The notes beneath the pieces were generated by a model that did not search any database, was not told where the DNA came from, and saw nothing but the letters and a program-made list of their open reading frames with translations. From Fimenecus sp045594885 (GTDB lineage: Bacteria > Bacillota > Clostridia > Oscillospirales > Acutalibacteraceae): 36,441 nucleotides of DNA. Numbering within the stretch: the first letter of the stretch is position 1; each line of letters begins with the position of its first letter. The stretch covers positions 1-36,441 of the forward strand of contig JAZNZJ010000087.1 of the NCBI GenBank assembly GCA_045594885.1, given 5' to 3'. The position numbers and the translations under genes were made by a program. Positions 17,401 through 24,536 of this stretch are shown in pieces.

Positions 17401-17847
17401 ACCGCCTGCCAATGAACTTACAATAACTACTCTAAGTGCCTGTTCAACCTTTTCACTGTCAACTTTATATAAACTCTGAATTGCTTCGTGAAGTGGTTCC
17501 ATTTTACCTGCTCGGATTGCAGTATCAAGAGCAAGTCTTGAAATTGACCTTACCTGACCTGCACCTTCTGTAAGGGTTTTACCATTAAGAATTGCATTTA
17601 CAGGGAACCATGTGTCACGTGCGTGAGTATCTTTGTTAAGATATTCACCTACTGTCTGTTTTGTTGATGTCTGAATTGTTTTGATAAATGGATTTGCTTC
17701 CTGAATTTCTCTTAATTCATTGATATCTGTATCAAACACAGCGAAAGCAATCTGCTCGCTCTGCTCTTTTGTTGCAAGTGCTGCAACCTTTTTAACTATT
17801 TTTGAACCTGTTCCTCCAAGTCCTACGAGTAATGTTGGTGCTATCAT
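14413..17847 (-). CDS. Tubulin-like GTPase with long helical extension
   Basis: The 1144-residue protein starts at ATG 17847 after AGGAGGAAATATT. The N-terminal domain shows the tubulin/FtsZ nucleotide-binding pattern: GLGGTGSK (9-16), FDTD (38-41), an Ala-Gly-rich loop EGAGQVR (94-100), and the tubulin signature AGGTGSG (147-153). It matches the bacterial 'tubulin-like' (Tubulin_2-type) proteins rather than FtsZ. Residues beyond about 400 form a long mostly helical region, much larger than in cytoskeletal tubulins. It is soluble. GTP binding is well supported; polymerisation is inference. In this cluster it may organise the membrane motor or position the vWA protein. It lies 18 nt from the vWA gene. 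Confidence 0.85.
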   Translation of the reverse strand: MIAPTLLVGLGGTGSKIVKKVAALATKEQSEQIAFAVFDTDINELREIQEANPFIKTIQTSTKQTVGEYLNKDTHARDTWFPVNAILNGKTLTEGAGQVRSISRLALDTAIRAGKMEPLHEAIQSLYKVDSEKVEQALRVVIVSSLAGGTGSGLILPVALYIKNYLATRFRQSANITRGFFILPEVFDEVITGQAERNCLRANAYATLRELDAFLMKGDDTLPERYKKSVRMEFPRVASVGYEEYDVKPYDFCFLFDAQNAEGSKLNSFNQYLDHAANCIYSQSIGPMNKRSNSSEDNVILKLAKERGRNRYAGAGSSMLIYPFEDVKEFVALKWAKECVSERWLVFDQMYKNLCKRNAEMRAQGLSVPDVNAASNYIMTVEQMAKDRNAFAKAIVNSCATYAEDGITKVSDKWEDYLFALEDKVKDDMMQGQSDLDAERQNVSNILEKSTKKLNWKDLQSAYAEVVRYRLMVEKRVEELSPTMAYTIFKAPNSNITGDKHPYQLETYLRDVEGNFIHPNAVRYFLYKSYELLKAKKIIVDADVNEMRKHFETFAANHFDNEKTENVVEEDPSILNEKKESLLGNATAEQIEFKEHLSEYVAKIDEYRVSYTLSVVISEGMDYIKAIADSFHSFYMSFESKVTALEKRIQKLHTKYNLTKGMTARYVCASSTCLDSIYENMPYTGSTISIDGKLADDIYARVRNYAMLSPKARNTSYFDDIFENGILGFFKNSLMITYGGDLDIDIITAMEKEANYEHGEYDDSNVEQYVRHIVNETRALSCPFIEKPLGETRDPINACAYNPCLNPNDDSPRAKFVSKELMNYGGIADRDIDKNMILFYQSFYGLRANDLSKFAPPEKSLTYNRNGGEYFKAYYERIAGIHPETHKSKEICPHIDRWWHIVTKMPDLDEKNQLKQEKEIYAAFFWGILCKYIDLYEENLDQRIYKLRAKALKMDDETLVVSNGTECDKLYEVLDAISIYPELVNKVLEKVNTSIIDDVNDRVNVTESMLYDFLENFTIKEFSLDDNGVRSIFDIPMLMKKSATPDIYYEKDVLCILEAELEEIEKYFTKFCSPKELPAVMGALLKDQFEKYLHDVEVERKTWEGIYRESLFDKTCDIIIGVFEKLGLKNDAKAIRKRVAELRK

Positions 17848-17865
17848 AATATTTCCTCCTGTAAT

Positions 17866-20013
17866 TTAATCTTTATTGAGCTTACAAGTATATACTCTTC
17901 CGTCATGAGTAACGGAACAAACTAAACCTGCAGATTTTGGTGCGAATTTTTTTGTGTCTTTTTTAATGCTTGAACCATTGAATGTGACGTTATTGTTGCC
18001 TGCATAGTCTGCAAAATTCTTAATAATAAACATTTTTTTGCCTGCTCCCTTTATTTCAAGTGCAGGAACACCTGATACCGAGCCTGGAACAAAATCCACT
18101 CTTCCGCTTTCGGGAATATACGGTATCAATGTTGTAAATAAAAATTTGCGATATGTACCTGTTGTAGGTAGAGGCGGAACACCCGGTTTGCGCATTCTGA
18201 CATCAATTTTAGGATTTGCTTTAAGTTTTCTGGGCAAATAATGTTTTATAAATGGCATGTATCCCAACACCAAAAATAATATTATGCCTAAAACAATGAG
18301 TCTTATAATAAGTTCTTTATTTTGTTCGAACCATGAACGATTATCCTGCAGATTAAGCGTTATCATTTCATAACCCTTCCATGATTCTATGCCTTGATGT
18401 TCGTCAATTTCAACTGTCAATTGACAATTTTGATAAATGCCTGAAGTTGGTCCCTTTTCACTGAAAGATGGATATACATAATAAATACCCGCTTCTTCGC
18501 CTTTTTCTACTTTGAAAGGTCCCATTTCAAAATCTTGTTCCTCAAGAAATTTCACAACGGGGATTCCAACCAAACCCCATTGTTCATTTGTAAAGTCCTT
18601 ACCATCAATTGTTGCTTTCAATACAATGCATTTTTGTTCAGCAAAACCTTCTTTGTTCACAATAAATGTAGGATTTTCTTGCACGGAAAATGTAATCTTC
18701 TTATTTTTAAATACCGTGTACTCCATTAAAGTTGACACAGTATTATAGTCAAGATAATGAGCCACAACATTAATGCTGAGTGAACCTTCCTCAAGAGTGA
18801 TTTTACTGCCTGAAGAATAATTCTGCGAATGCTTTTTACCATTATTGGTAACTTCAGCAATATACGAGACATCACCCAACAATTCTGATTGCTCAACCTT
18901 TTCTTTTGTACCGCCTTTGACAAAACCGAAATTAATTGTGTAATCACCTGCTTCAAGGTCAGAAAGGTCGGTTACTTCATTGCCTTTGGAATCAGTAAGA
19001 TAAGCAGCTATTTCAACATTGGGTTTATAATAAATTTCTATTGTTTCTGCTCCGGTTACATCAACAGTATATGTGCCTGTTACAAAATCTTCGTTGAATG
19101 TAGCAATACTACCCACCAGATTTTCAGCAATCAATACATCATCAAAATTAGTGGCAGCTTTTTCGCTGAATTTTACGGAAACAGGAGTTTTTGAACTCTT
19201 AAACAACTTACCTTCGCTATTTTTTATTCCATTAATTGAAACATTTGCACCTTGTGCAAACACTACGAGTTCACCCATTGGCACGTCAAAAGAAAATGTT
19301 TTTGACGTTACGTTCACATCTAATCGATGTGAATTGAAAATTCTTGTACAGATGCTTGTTATCTTATTAAGAATCTGGTCATTTGACTTTGCTTCTTCAG
19401 TAAAAATGTTTTCTGAAACATTTTCTGTAATCTTATCCGCCTTTGGACCCATACTCAAAAACATTACTTTGATTGCATCTTGTTTTTTTGCAAAGAATGC
19501 ATCAATTGCAGAAGTGCCACCAATCCCTTGGAACTCACCATCTGTTAAAACTACCAGCCATTTTTCGTCTGCTTTAACTTTCGTTAAATCGGAATATGCT
19601 TTTCTTACAGAATTGAATGGTGTATCCGTTGCCTTTGTCAACATTTCATGAATTTTTGCAACATTTGCCTTTGCACCTTCTTTACCGTCAAGGACTACTT
19701 TAGGTCCTGCGGTAGTATTTGATACGAAGTCACTCATAACATAAACATTCATGGTATCATTTTGACCCAACATAGCGGCAAAAACTTCCATTGCATATTT
19801 TGCCTGACACCAGGTATCAACCTTTACTCCATCAGTCTCAATCATACTGCCCGAATCATCATAAACAATATTGATAACTCTTGACGGAGAATTTGTTGCC
19901 GCAGAAGCATCTATGGCAAACACAAAATTGAAATTCATTATGATTGTTATAACAATCATAATGGAAATCAGTTTTAATAAAAGTACTCCGCATTTCTTTT
20001 TAGTACTTTTCAA
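17866..20013 (-). CDS. Exported von Willebrand A-domain protein with C-terminal TM anchor
   Basis: I place the start at TTG 20013 (715 residues) because AGGAGGGG lies 8-9 nt upstream; in-frame ATGs farther up would put the ribosome site inside the gene. Residues 1-39 are a signal peptide (KSTKKK, then a long hydrophobic core, then ASA). The vWA domain follows, with MIDAS D52-x-S54-x-S56 (DDSGS) and LTDGEFQG, so it binds a metal and probably a protein partner outside the cell. Beta-rich repeats follow to about residue 555, then a TM helix (LIIRLIVLGIILFLVLGYMPF) and a basic cytosolic tail of about 140 residues. It is the first gene of the cluster and connects outside to inside. Confidence 0.85.
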   Translation of the reverse strand: MKSTKKKCGVLLLKLISIMIVITIIMNFNFVFAIDASAATNSPSRVINIVYDDSGSMIETDGVKVDTWCQAKYAMEVFAAMLGQNDTMNVYVMSDFVSNTTAGPKVVLDGKEGAKANVAKIHEMLTKATDTPFNSVRKAYSDLTKVKADEKWLVVLTDGEFQGIGGTSAIDAFFAKKQDAIKVMFLSMGPKADKITENVSENIFTEEAKSNDQILNKITSICTRIFNSHRLDVNVTSKTFSFDVPMGELVVFAQGANVSINGIKNSEGKLFKSSKTPVSVKFSEKAATNFDDVLIAENLVGSIATFNEDFVTGTYTVDVTGAETIEIYYKPNVEIAAYLTDSKGNEVTDLSDLEAGDYTINFGFVKGGTKEKVEQSELLGDVSYIAEVTNNGKKHSQNYSSGSKITLEEGSLSINVVAHYLDYNTVSTLMEYTVFKNKKITFSVQENPTFIVNKEGFAEQKCIVLKATIDGKDFTNEQWGLVGIPVVKFLEEQDFEMGPFKVEKGEEAGIYYVYPSFSEKGPTSGIYQNCQLTVEIDEHQGIESWKGYEMITLNLQDNRSWFEQNKELIIRLIVLGIILFLVLGYMPFIKHYLPRKLKANPKIDVRMRKPGVPPLPTTGTYRKFLFTTLIPYIPESGRVDFVPGSVSGVPALEIKGAGKKMFIIKNFADYAGNNNVTFNGSSIKKDTKKFAPKSAGLVCSVTHDGRVYTCKLNKD

Positions 20014-20373
20014 ACAACATCCCCTCCTCATAAGGTTGTTTGTATTTAATTTTAGTATCACTTATATATTTAAACTGTGAAATATAAACATAATTATAAT
20101 ACAGAATTTTATATTCTTTAGACTGATATAGGGGTGTTTTATTCACACGTGAATTCACTACCGTATAATACAATTCATATACCCTTTTTCTGTATTTTTC
20201 ATCATATTTTTACAAAAAAGTGTAAAATATACGTACTTTATATTAAATCACAAAATGCAGTATTAGTCCATTAGATTTTCTTACAAAAAAAATACTATTT
20301 TATTGTAAAATTTTACAAATGTACAATAAAAATGGCAGAGGGAAAAGCCTCTGCCGTAATTAGTTGCATTTTA
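20014..20373. other. Leader/promoter region of the secretion-like cluster
   Basis: No gene is seen here. The aldolase terminator (20326-20355) isolates the cluster. The palindrome TTGTAAAATTTTACAA (20303-20318) lies inside a longer TATTGTA...TACAATA repeat, and TTCAC-AC-GTGAA lies at 20142-20153; both could bind a regulator. A TATAAT on the minus strand (20098-20093) has no good -35, so the promoter is only tentative. Just before the gene, AAACAAC/GTTGTTT (20041-20035 with 20018-20012) can close a stem whose 16-nt loop holds the AGGAGGGG ribosome site, next to the TTG start. Confidence 0.5.
20326..20355 (-). terminator. Rho-independent terminator of the aldolase gene
   Basis: A perfect 8-bp stem (GGCAGAGG/CCTCTGCC) with a 6-nt loop is followed on the minus strand by ATTTTTATTG. 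It lies 18 nt past the stop codon. Confidence 0.85.
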
Positions 20374-21351
20374 TTAAAAACTATCAAGTAATTCTTTATA
20401 AAATTCGGAGTAATCATCACGTTTCTTTTCGGTGAATGTCATTGCTTCACGTGGGTGGCGGTTAAGCTGACCTGTGAACATATACTGCAAATCATACCCC
20501 CAAATTACACCTGAATTCTTTAATGGAATCATATAATTCTCAATAAATCTCAACATACTATAAATGCTGTATTTGGGATTTTTGAGGAATCCGAGCATTA
20601 ACTCCATTGCACAGTTACCTGCTCCCCTGCCCATTGCCAGTGCGGTTGCGTCAACATAGGAAACACCATATGAAAGAGTTTCAATTGTATTTGCAAAGGC
20701 AAGATTTTGATTGTTATGGCCGTGAAAACCGATTTTCTTGCCGTATTTTTCGCCATATCCAAGGTATTTTTTAGCAAGTTCTGCGGCATTTTCAGGGAAG
20801 AGTGAACCGTAGCTGTCAACAAGATAAATAATATCAACCTTGCTTTCGCCGAGCATTTCGAGTGCATCATCAATCTGGTTGAAACTTGCCTGAGAGATTG
20901 CCATAATATTACAAGCGGTTTCGTAACCTAATTCATTGAAATAGTTAATCATTTCAACAGCTGTTGGAATCTGATGAATGTAACAGGCAACACGAATTAA
21001 ATCAACCACACTGTCTTTTTTAGGAAGAAAGTCGGTTTTATAATCACATCTGCCAACGTCCGCCATAACAGCTATTTTCATATCTGAAACATTATCGCCT
21101 ACAATTGCACGAATGTCCTCTTCTTTGCAGAATTTCCACTTACCGTGGTCTTCTTCATTAAAAAGATTTCGACTTGCACGATAACCGAATTCCATATAGT
21201 CAACACCGCATTTGATGTTTGTTTTATAAAGTTCACGAACAAATTCGTCTGTGAATTCAAAATTATTACAAAGTCCGCCGTCACGGATTGTTGCGTCAAG
21301 CAACTGAATATCGTGACGCACACTCATTAAACTACCTTTTCTTTGTGCCAT
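20374..21351 (-). CDS. HMGL-like (DRE-TIM) aldolase family protein
   Basis: I chose ATG 21351 (325 residues) because AAGAGGCG precedes it. The protein opens with LLDATIRDGG, the strand-1 D-x-x-x-R-D-G motif of DRE-TIM metallolyases. GFHGHNNQNLA later supplies the two metal-binding histidines of the barrel (HGHN). Overall it is closest in style to 4-hydroxy-2-oxovalerate aldolase-type proteins that cleave or form 2-oxo acids. No acylating dehydrogenase or pathway partner is nearby, so the substrate is unknown. It has its own near-consensus promoter and terminator and is therefore a single-gene unit, not part of the secretion cluster. Confidence 0.75.
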   Translation of the reverse strand: MAQRKGSLMSVRHDIQLLDATIRDGGLCNNFEFTDEFVRELYKTNIKCGVDYMEFGYRASRNLFNEEDHGKWKFCKEEDIRAIVGDNVSDMKIAVMADVGRCDYKTDFLPKKDSVVDLIRVACYIHQIPTAVEMINYFNELGYETACNIMAISQASFNQIDDALEMLGESKVDIIYLVDSYGSLFPENAAELAKKYLGYGEKYGKKIGFHGHNNQNLAFANTIETLSYGVSYVDATALAMGRGAGNCAMELMLGFLKNPKYSIYSMLRFIENYMIPLKNSGVIWGYDLQYMFTGQLNRHPREAMTFTEKKRDDYSEFYKELLDSF

Positions 21352-21414
21352 TAGTATCGCCTCTTGTAAAAATATTCGCTTTATCACTTAAAAGTGCGAA
21401 ATCGATTGAGATGT

Positions 21415-21443
21415 ATTATAGCACTGTGAATTTGGTTTGTCAA
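21415..21443 (-). promoter_or_regulatory. Sigma-A promoter of the aldolase gene
   Basis: On the minus strand TTGACA (21443-21438), a 17-nt spacer and TATAAT (21420-21415) form a perfect consensus, about 65 nt before the ATG. Confidence 0.85.
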
Positions 21444-21457
21444 TAAGTATTTTGAGA

Positions 21458-21479
21458 TTGACAAATTCAAATTTGTCAA
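21458..21479. repeat. 10-bp inverted repeat, possible operator or tRNA terminator
   Basis: TTGACAAATT and AATTTGTCAA are separated by 2 nt. The repeat lies between the tRNA 3' end and the aldolase promoter, so it could be an operator just upstream of the -35 box or help end the tRNA transcript. AT-rich hairpin only, with no long U tail. Confidence 0.5.
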
Positions 21480-21487
21480 AATAAATA

Positions 21488-21564
21488 TGGTGCGCCTGAC
21501 TGGAGTCGAACCAGCGACCTTCAGAGTCGGAGTCTGACGCTCTATCCAACTGAGCTACAAGCGC
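21488..21564 (-). tRNA. tRNA-Arg (anticodon CCG)
   Basis: The full cloverleaf can be traced on the minus strand: acceptor GCGCTTG/CAGGCGC (one G-U), D arm GCTC...GAGC, anticodon stem TCAGA/TCTGA with loop CTCCGAC giving anticodon CCG, T arm with TTCGA, discriminator A and an encoded CCA. It decodes CGG. It lies 19 nt after the ychF stop and may be read from the ychF transcript, since no separate promoter is obvious. Confidence 0.95.
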
Positions 21565-21583
21565 ATTCAGCATCTTTTCCGTT

Positions 21584-22678
21584 TTATACATTAAAACGGA
21601 AAAGAACTATGTCTCCGTCTTTCATAACATATTCTTTGCCTTCGGAGCGAACAAGACCTTTTTCTTTTGCAGCCTGCATTGTGCCGTTTGCCATAAGGTC
21701 GTCAAAGTGTATAACCTCTGCACGAATAAATCCACGTTCAAAGTCAGTATGAATTTTACCCGCTGCCTGAGGTGCTTTTGTGCCTTTTTTAATAGTCCAT
21801 GCACGAACTTCGGGCTGACCTGCTGTAAGATATGAGATAAGTCCCAAAAGATTGTATGAACGTTGAATGAGCAAGTCAAGACCACCCTGTTCAATCCCTA
21901 AATCAGAGAGGAACATTTCTTTTTCTTCTTTGTCGAGTTCTGCAATCTGTGCCTCAAGTTCTGCACAGATTGGAAGTGTTTCTGCGCCCTCTGCCTCTGC
22001 GAGTTTGCATACTGCGTTGTAACGGGCATTTTCACGGATATTGTTTGCGAAATCTTCTTCGCTCATATTACAAGCATAAATAATCGGCTTTGATGAAAGA
22101 AGTGCAACAGTACCTAAAATTTCTCTTTCTTCATCATCCATTTCTACTGCACGAGCATTAACTCCGTTTTCGAGTTCCCCACGAAGTCTTTTAAGGAAAT
22201 CAACTTCTTTTTGAAGTGATTTGTCCCCCTTGAGTTCTTTTTCACTCTTTGTGATTCGTCTGTCAAGAATTTCAACGTCGGAGAGAATGAGTTCAAGGTT
22301 GATTGTTTCAATATCACGCTGTGGGTCAATACTACCTTCAACGTGAATAATGTCGTCATTATCAAAGCAACGAACAACGTGGATAATTGCATCAACCTCA
22401 CGGATATGGGACAAGAATTTATTGCCGAGTCCCTCACCCTTTGACGCACCCTTTACAAGACCTGCAATGTCAACGAATTCGATTGTTGCAGGAGTAATTT
22501 TCGCAGGGTTATACATTTCAGCCAATTTGTCAATTCTGTAATCGGGAACTGCAACAACACCAACATTTGGTTCAATTGTGCAGAAGGCATAGTTTGCAGA
22601 CTGTGCACCCGCATTTGTTATAGCATTAAAAAGTGTACTTTTGCCGACATTTGGCAAACCAACGATACCTAATTTCAT
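21584..22678 (-). CDS. ychF: YchF/EngD ribosome-binding ATPase of the Obg family
   Basis: The length of 364 residues is the family norm. The P-loop is GLPNVGKST (6-14) and the switch region is VDIAGLVKGAS. The G4 position has CNMSEE in place of the GTPase NKxD, consistent with the ATP preference known for YchF. A coiled-coil insert follows and the C-terminal TGS-like domain ends DGDIVLFRFNV. It is a conserved protein that binds the ribosome and takes part in translation and stress responses. The start at ATG 22678 follows AAGGATGATATT and agrees with the universal MKLGIVGLPNVGKS start. Confidence 0.95.
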   Translation of the reverse strand: MKLGIVGLPNVGKSTLFNAITNAGAQSANYAFCTIEPNVGVVAVPDYRIDKLAEMYNPAKITPATIEFVDIAGLVKGASKGEGLGNKFLSHIREVDAIIHVVRCFDNDDIIHVEGSIDPQRDIETINLELILSDVEILDRRITKSEKELKGDKSLQKEVDFLKRLRGELENGVNARAVEMDDEEREILGTVALLSSKPIIYACNMSEEDFANNIRENARYNAVCKLAEAEGAETLPICAELEAQIAELDKEEKEMFLSDLGIEQGGLDLLIQRSYNLLGLISYLTAGQPEVRAWTIKKGTKAPQAAGKIHTDFERGFIRAEVIHFDDLMANGTMQAAKEKGLVRSEGKEYVMKDGDIVLFRFNV

Positions 22679-22716
22679 AATATCATCCTTAATATAATAT
22701 AAATTTCCAAAAATGT

Positions 22717-22745
22717 ATTATACACTATTGATGAAAAATTTTCAA
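22717..22745 (-). promoter_or_regulatory. Sigma-A promoter of ychF
   Basis: Minus strand TTGAAA (22745-22740), 17-nt spacer, TATAAT (22722-22717), about 38 nt before the ATG. It overlaps a promoter pointing the other way for tcdA. Confidence 0.8.
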
Positions 22746-22756
22746 TATGATAAAAT
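22728..22756 (+). promoter_or_regulatory. Probable promoter of tcdA, overlapping the ychF promoter
   Basis: TTGATG (22728-22733), 17-nt spacer, TAAAAT (22751-22756). Transcription would begin near 22763, at the edge of the palindromic repeat, so the mRNA leader would consist almost wholly of that repeat. Confidence 0.5.
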
Positions 22757-22764
22757 AATAAATA

Positions 22765-22841
22765 TAGGGGTCGGGGTCCTCGACGGCCCTAAAAAACAGC
22801 ATCTCTAATTAGAACGGGTCCGCGGGGACGCCGACCCCTAC
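22765..22841. repeat. GC-rich imperfect palindromic repeat (REP/MITE-like)
   Basis: The ends TAGGGGTCGG and CCGACCCCTA are exact inverted copies, and the homology continues inward for about 25 bp each side with a few mismatches around an AT-rich centre. Its base composition is sharply unlike the flanks. It ends 3 nt before the first ATG of tcdA. It looks like a dispersed palindromic element; copies elsewhere cannot be checked here. Confidence 0.7.
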
Positions 22842-22856
22842 GAAATGGTTGATATT

Positions 22857-23540
22857 ATGGAATTTTCAAGAACTGAACGACTTATCGGTGCAGAAGCACT
22901 TCAAAAACTTAAAAATGCAAATATTATCATTTTCGGGCTTGGCGGTGTTGGGTCTTATGTTGCCGAGGCTCTTGCTCGTTGCGGCATTGGCAAAATGACC
23001 GTTGTTGACAAGGATACCGTTGACATTACAAATATAAATCGTCAGTTATATGCACTTCACTCAACTGTTGGCAGAAATAAAGCCGACGTGGCAAAAGAAA
23101 GAATTCTCGACATTAACCCTAAATGTGAAGTGACTGATATTGTAAAGATGTATCTGCCCGAAAACAGTGACGAATTCACCCTTTCACAATACGATTATAT
23201 TATAGATGCAATCGACAATGTAACCGCAAAAATCGACCTTGCAATCAAATCGCAAGAGTTGGGAATACCAATGATTGCATCAATGGGTACGGGTAACAAG
23301 CTCGACCCCACAGCATTTAAGATTACCGATATTTATAAAACTGACACCTGTCCTCTCTGCCGTGTTATGCGTAGAGAATTAAAGGCAAGAGGTGTCAAGA
23401 AACTAAAAGTGCTTTATTCAACTGAAACACCACATAATGACGGCGAGCGAACACCAGCAAGTATTTCTTTTGTGCCAAGTGTAGCAGGGCTTATTATTGC
23501 GAGGGAAGTTGTAAAAGATTTAATGAATAATGAAAAATGA
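22857..23540 (+). CDS. tcdA: tRNA threonylcarbamoyladenosine dehydratase
   Basis: This is a ThiF/MoeB/E1-like enzyme of 227 residues, starting MEFSRTERLIG as family members do. An ATG 12 nt upstream (22845) would add four residues. The ATP-binding loop is FGLGGVGSYVAEAL, followed by DKDTVDITNINRQ, the conserved Arg/Gln region, then CPLCRVMRRELKARGV. This matches TcdA (CsdL/YgdL), which cyclises t6A to ct6A at tRNA position 37 using ATP. Neither possible start has a Shine-Dalgarno, because the palindromic repeat occupies the leader. It is followed by a perfect inverted repeat rather than a gene. Confidence 0.9.
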   Translation: MEFSRTERLIGAEALQKLKNANIIIFGLGGVGSYVAEALARCGIGKMTVVDKDTVDITNINRQLYALHSTVGRNKADVAKERILDINPKCEVTDIVKMYLPENSDEFTLSQYDYIIDAIDNVTAKIDLAIKSQELGIPMIASMGTGNKLDPTAFKITDIYKTDTCPLCRVMRRELKARGVKKLKVLYSTETPHNDGERTPASISFVPSVAGLIIAREVVKDLMNNEK

Positions 23541-23593
23541 ATGATGAATATTGAATAATTTGGGAACTGCATTGCAATTGTAAAAAAAACAGG

Positions 23594-23670
23594 TCATTCT
23601 GAGCGAAGCGAAGAATCTCTGTTGAGTTACAATTCATTTTTATAGAGATTCTTCGCTTCGCTCAGAATGA
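23594..23670. repeat. 27-bp perfect inverted repeat
   Basis: Arms 23594-23620 and 23644-23670 are exact reverse complements, with core GCGAAGCGAAGAATCT, around a 23-nt loop. There is no U tail, so it is not a standard terminator, although it could still stop or stabilise tcdA mRNA. This type of GCGAAGCGAAGAAT palindrome occurs as a dispersed element in many bacterial genomes. Confidence 0.85.
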
Positions 23671-23731
23671 CACGCATTACCCCCACAAATTTAAATTTAT
23701 CAAGACCTTTATACTTTTAACATTTTGTTCA

Positions 23732-23760
23732 TTGACTTAGTTTTTTTAAAATAGTAAAAT
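23732..23760 (+). promoter_or_regulatory. Probable promoter of the ABC ATPase gene
   Basis: TTGACT (23732-23737), 17-nt spacer, TAAAAT (23755-23760), 39 nt before the ATG. Confidence 0.65.
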
Positions 23761-23799
23761 ATTGACAATACTTTTAACAAACTGATTTTGAGGTGGATT

Positions 23800-24483
23800 A
23801 TGAGCCTTATTGAAATTCACGATATTTACAAAATTTACAATCCCGGTGAAAACGAAGTACGTGCCCTTGACGGTGTCAATTTAACTGTTGAGCACGGTGA
23901 GTTTTTAGCCATTGTCGGTCAATCCGGCTCGGGCAAATCAACACTTATGAATATGTTGGGACTTCTTGATATTCCCACAAGCGGAACATATCTTCTTGAC
24001 GGAATTGACACCAAAAATATGACCGATGACGAATTGTCAGAAATTCGCAACAAAGAAATCGGCTTTATTTTTCAGGGCTTCAACCTTATTCCAAGCCTTA
24101 CCGCAGTTGAAAATGTTGAACTCCCCTTGGTTTACCGTGGAATGAAAAAGGAAGAACGCAACAAATTAGCCCTTGAGGCTCTTGAAAGAGTTGGTCTTTC
24201 ACATCGTCTTGACCATTTACCAAAGCAAATGTCCGGCGGTCAACAGCAAAGAGTTGCCATAGCACGTGCAGTTGCAGCACGCCCCCCTGTTATTCTCGCC
24301 GATGAGCCTACGGGTAACCTTGACTCACATTCAGGTATTGAGGTTATGAAAATTCTTCACGAATTACACGAAGAAGGCAGAACTGTTATTCTTATTACCC
24401 ACGACAATGATATTGCCAATGAGGCACAACGAGTAATTCGTATTCAGGACGGTCAAATTGTGTCAGATGTTATGAACAAATAG
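23800..24483 (+). CDS. ABC transporter ATP-binding protein (LolD/MacB type)
   Basis: I take ATG 23800 as start because GAGGTGG lies just upstream (227 residues). All ATPase motifs are intact: Walker A GQSGSGKST, Q-loop FIFQGFNLIP, signature MSGGQQQR, Walker B VILADEPT and H-loop LITHD. The LTAVENVELPLVYRGM segment places it in the MacB/LolD/FtsE-like class, which drives export of peptides or lipoproteins or works as a mechanotransducer. A FtsX/MacB permease usually sits beside such a gene, but none is present here; the next gene is a phosphoesterase, and a terminator follows. Its permease must be encoded elsewhere. Confidence 0.9.
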   Translation: MSLIEIHDIYKIYNPGENEVRALDGVNLTVEHGEFLAIVGQSGSGKSTLMNMLGLLDIPTSGTYLLDGIDTKNMTDDELSEIRNKEIGFIFQGFNLIPSLTAVENVELPLVYRGMKKEERNKLALEALERVGLSHRLDHLPKQMSGGQQQRVAIARAVAARPPVILADEPTGNLDSHSGIEVMKILHELHEEGRTVILITHDNDIANEAQRVIRIQDGQIVSDVMNK

Positions 24484-24536
24484 TGTTCAATTTGTCTATT
24501 ATTTAACAATAAAGAAAAAATAATAAAAAAATTAAG

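Noticed and set aside
19073..19651. 192-codon open frame on the plus strand
   Set aside because: It lies antisense inside the vWA gene, has no ribosome site and its protein looks like a shadow translation.
1..20061. Integrated phage or conjugative element
   Set aside because: No integrase, relaxase, capsid, portal or attachment repeats are visible; the FtsK-like gene is of the secretion type.
21388..21591. Open frame with VAQLDRASDSDSEG
   Set aside because: It is the well-known false peptide read through a tRNA gene; the tRNA-Arg cloverleaf explains the sequence.
22765..22841. Terminator of ychF or tcdA
   Set aside because: It lies upstream of both genes and has no U tail; it fits a palindromic element better.
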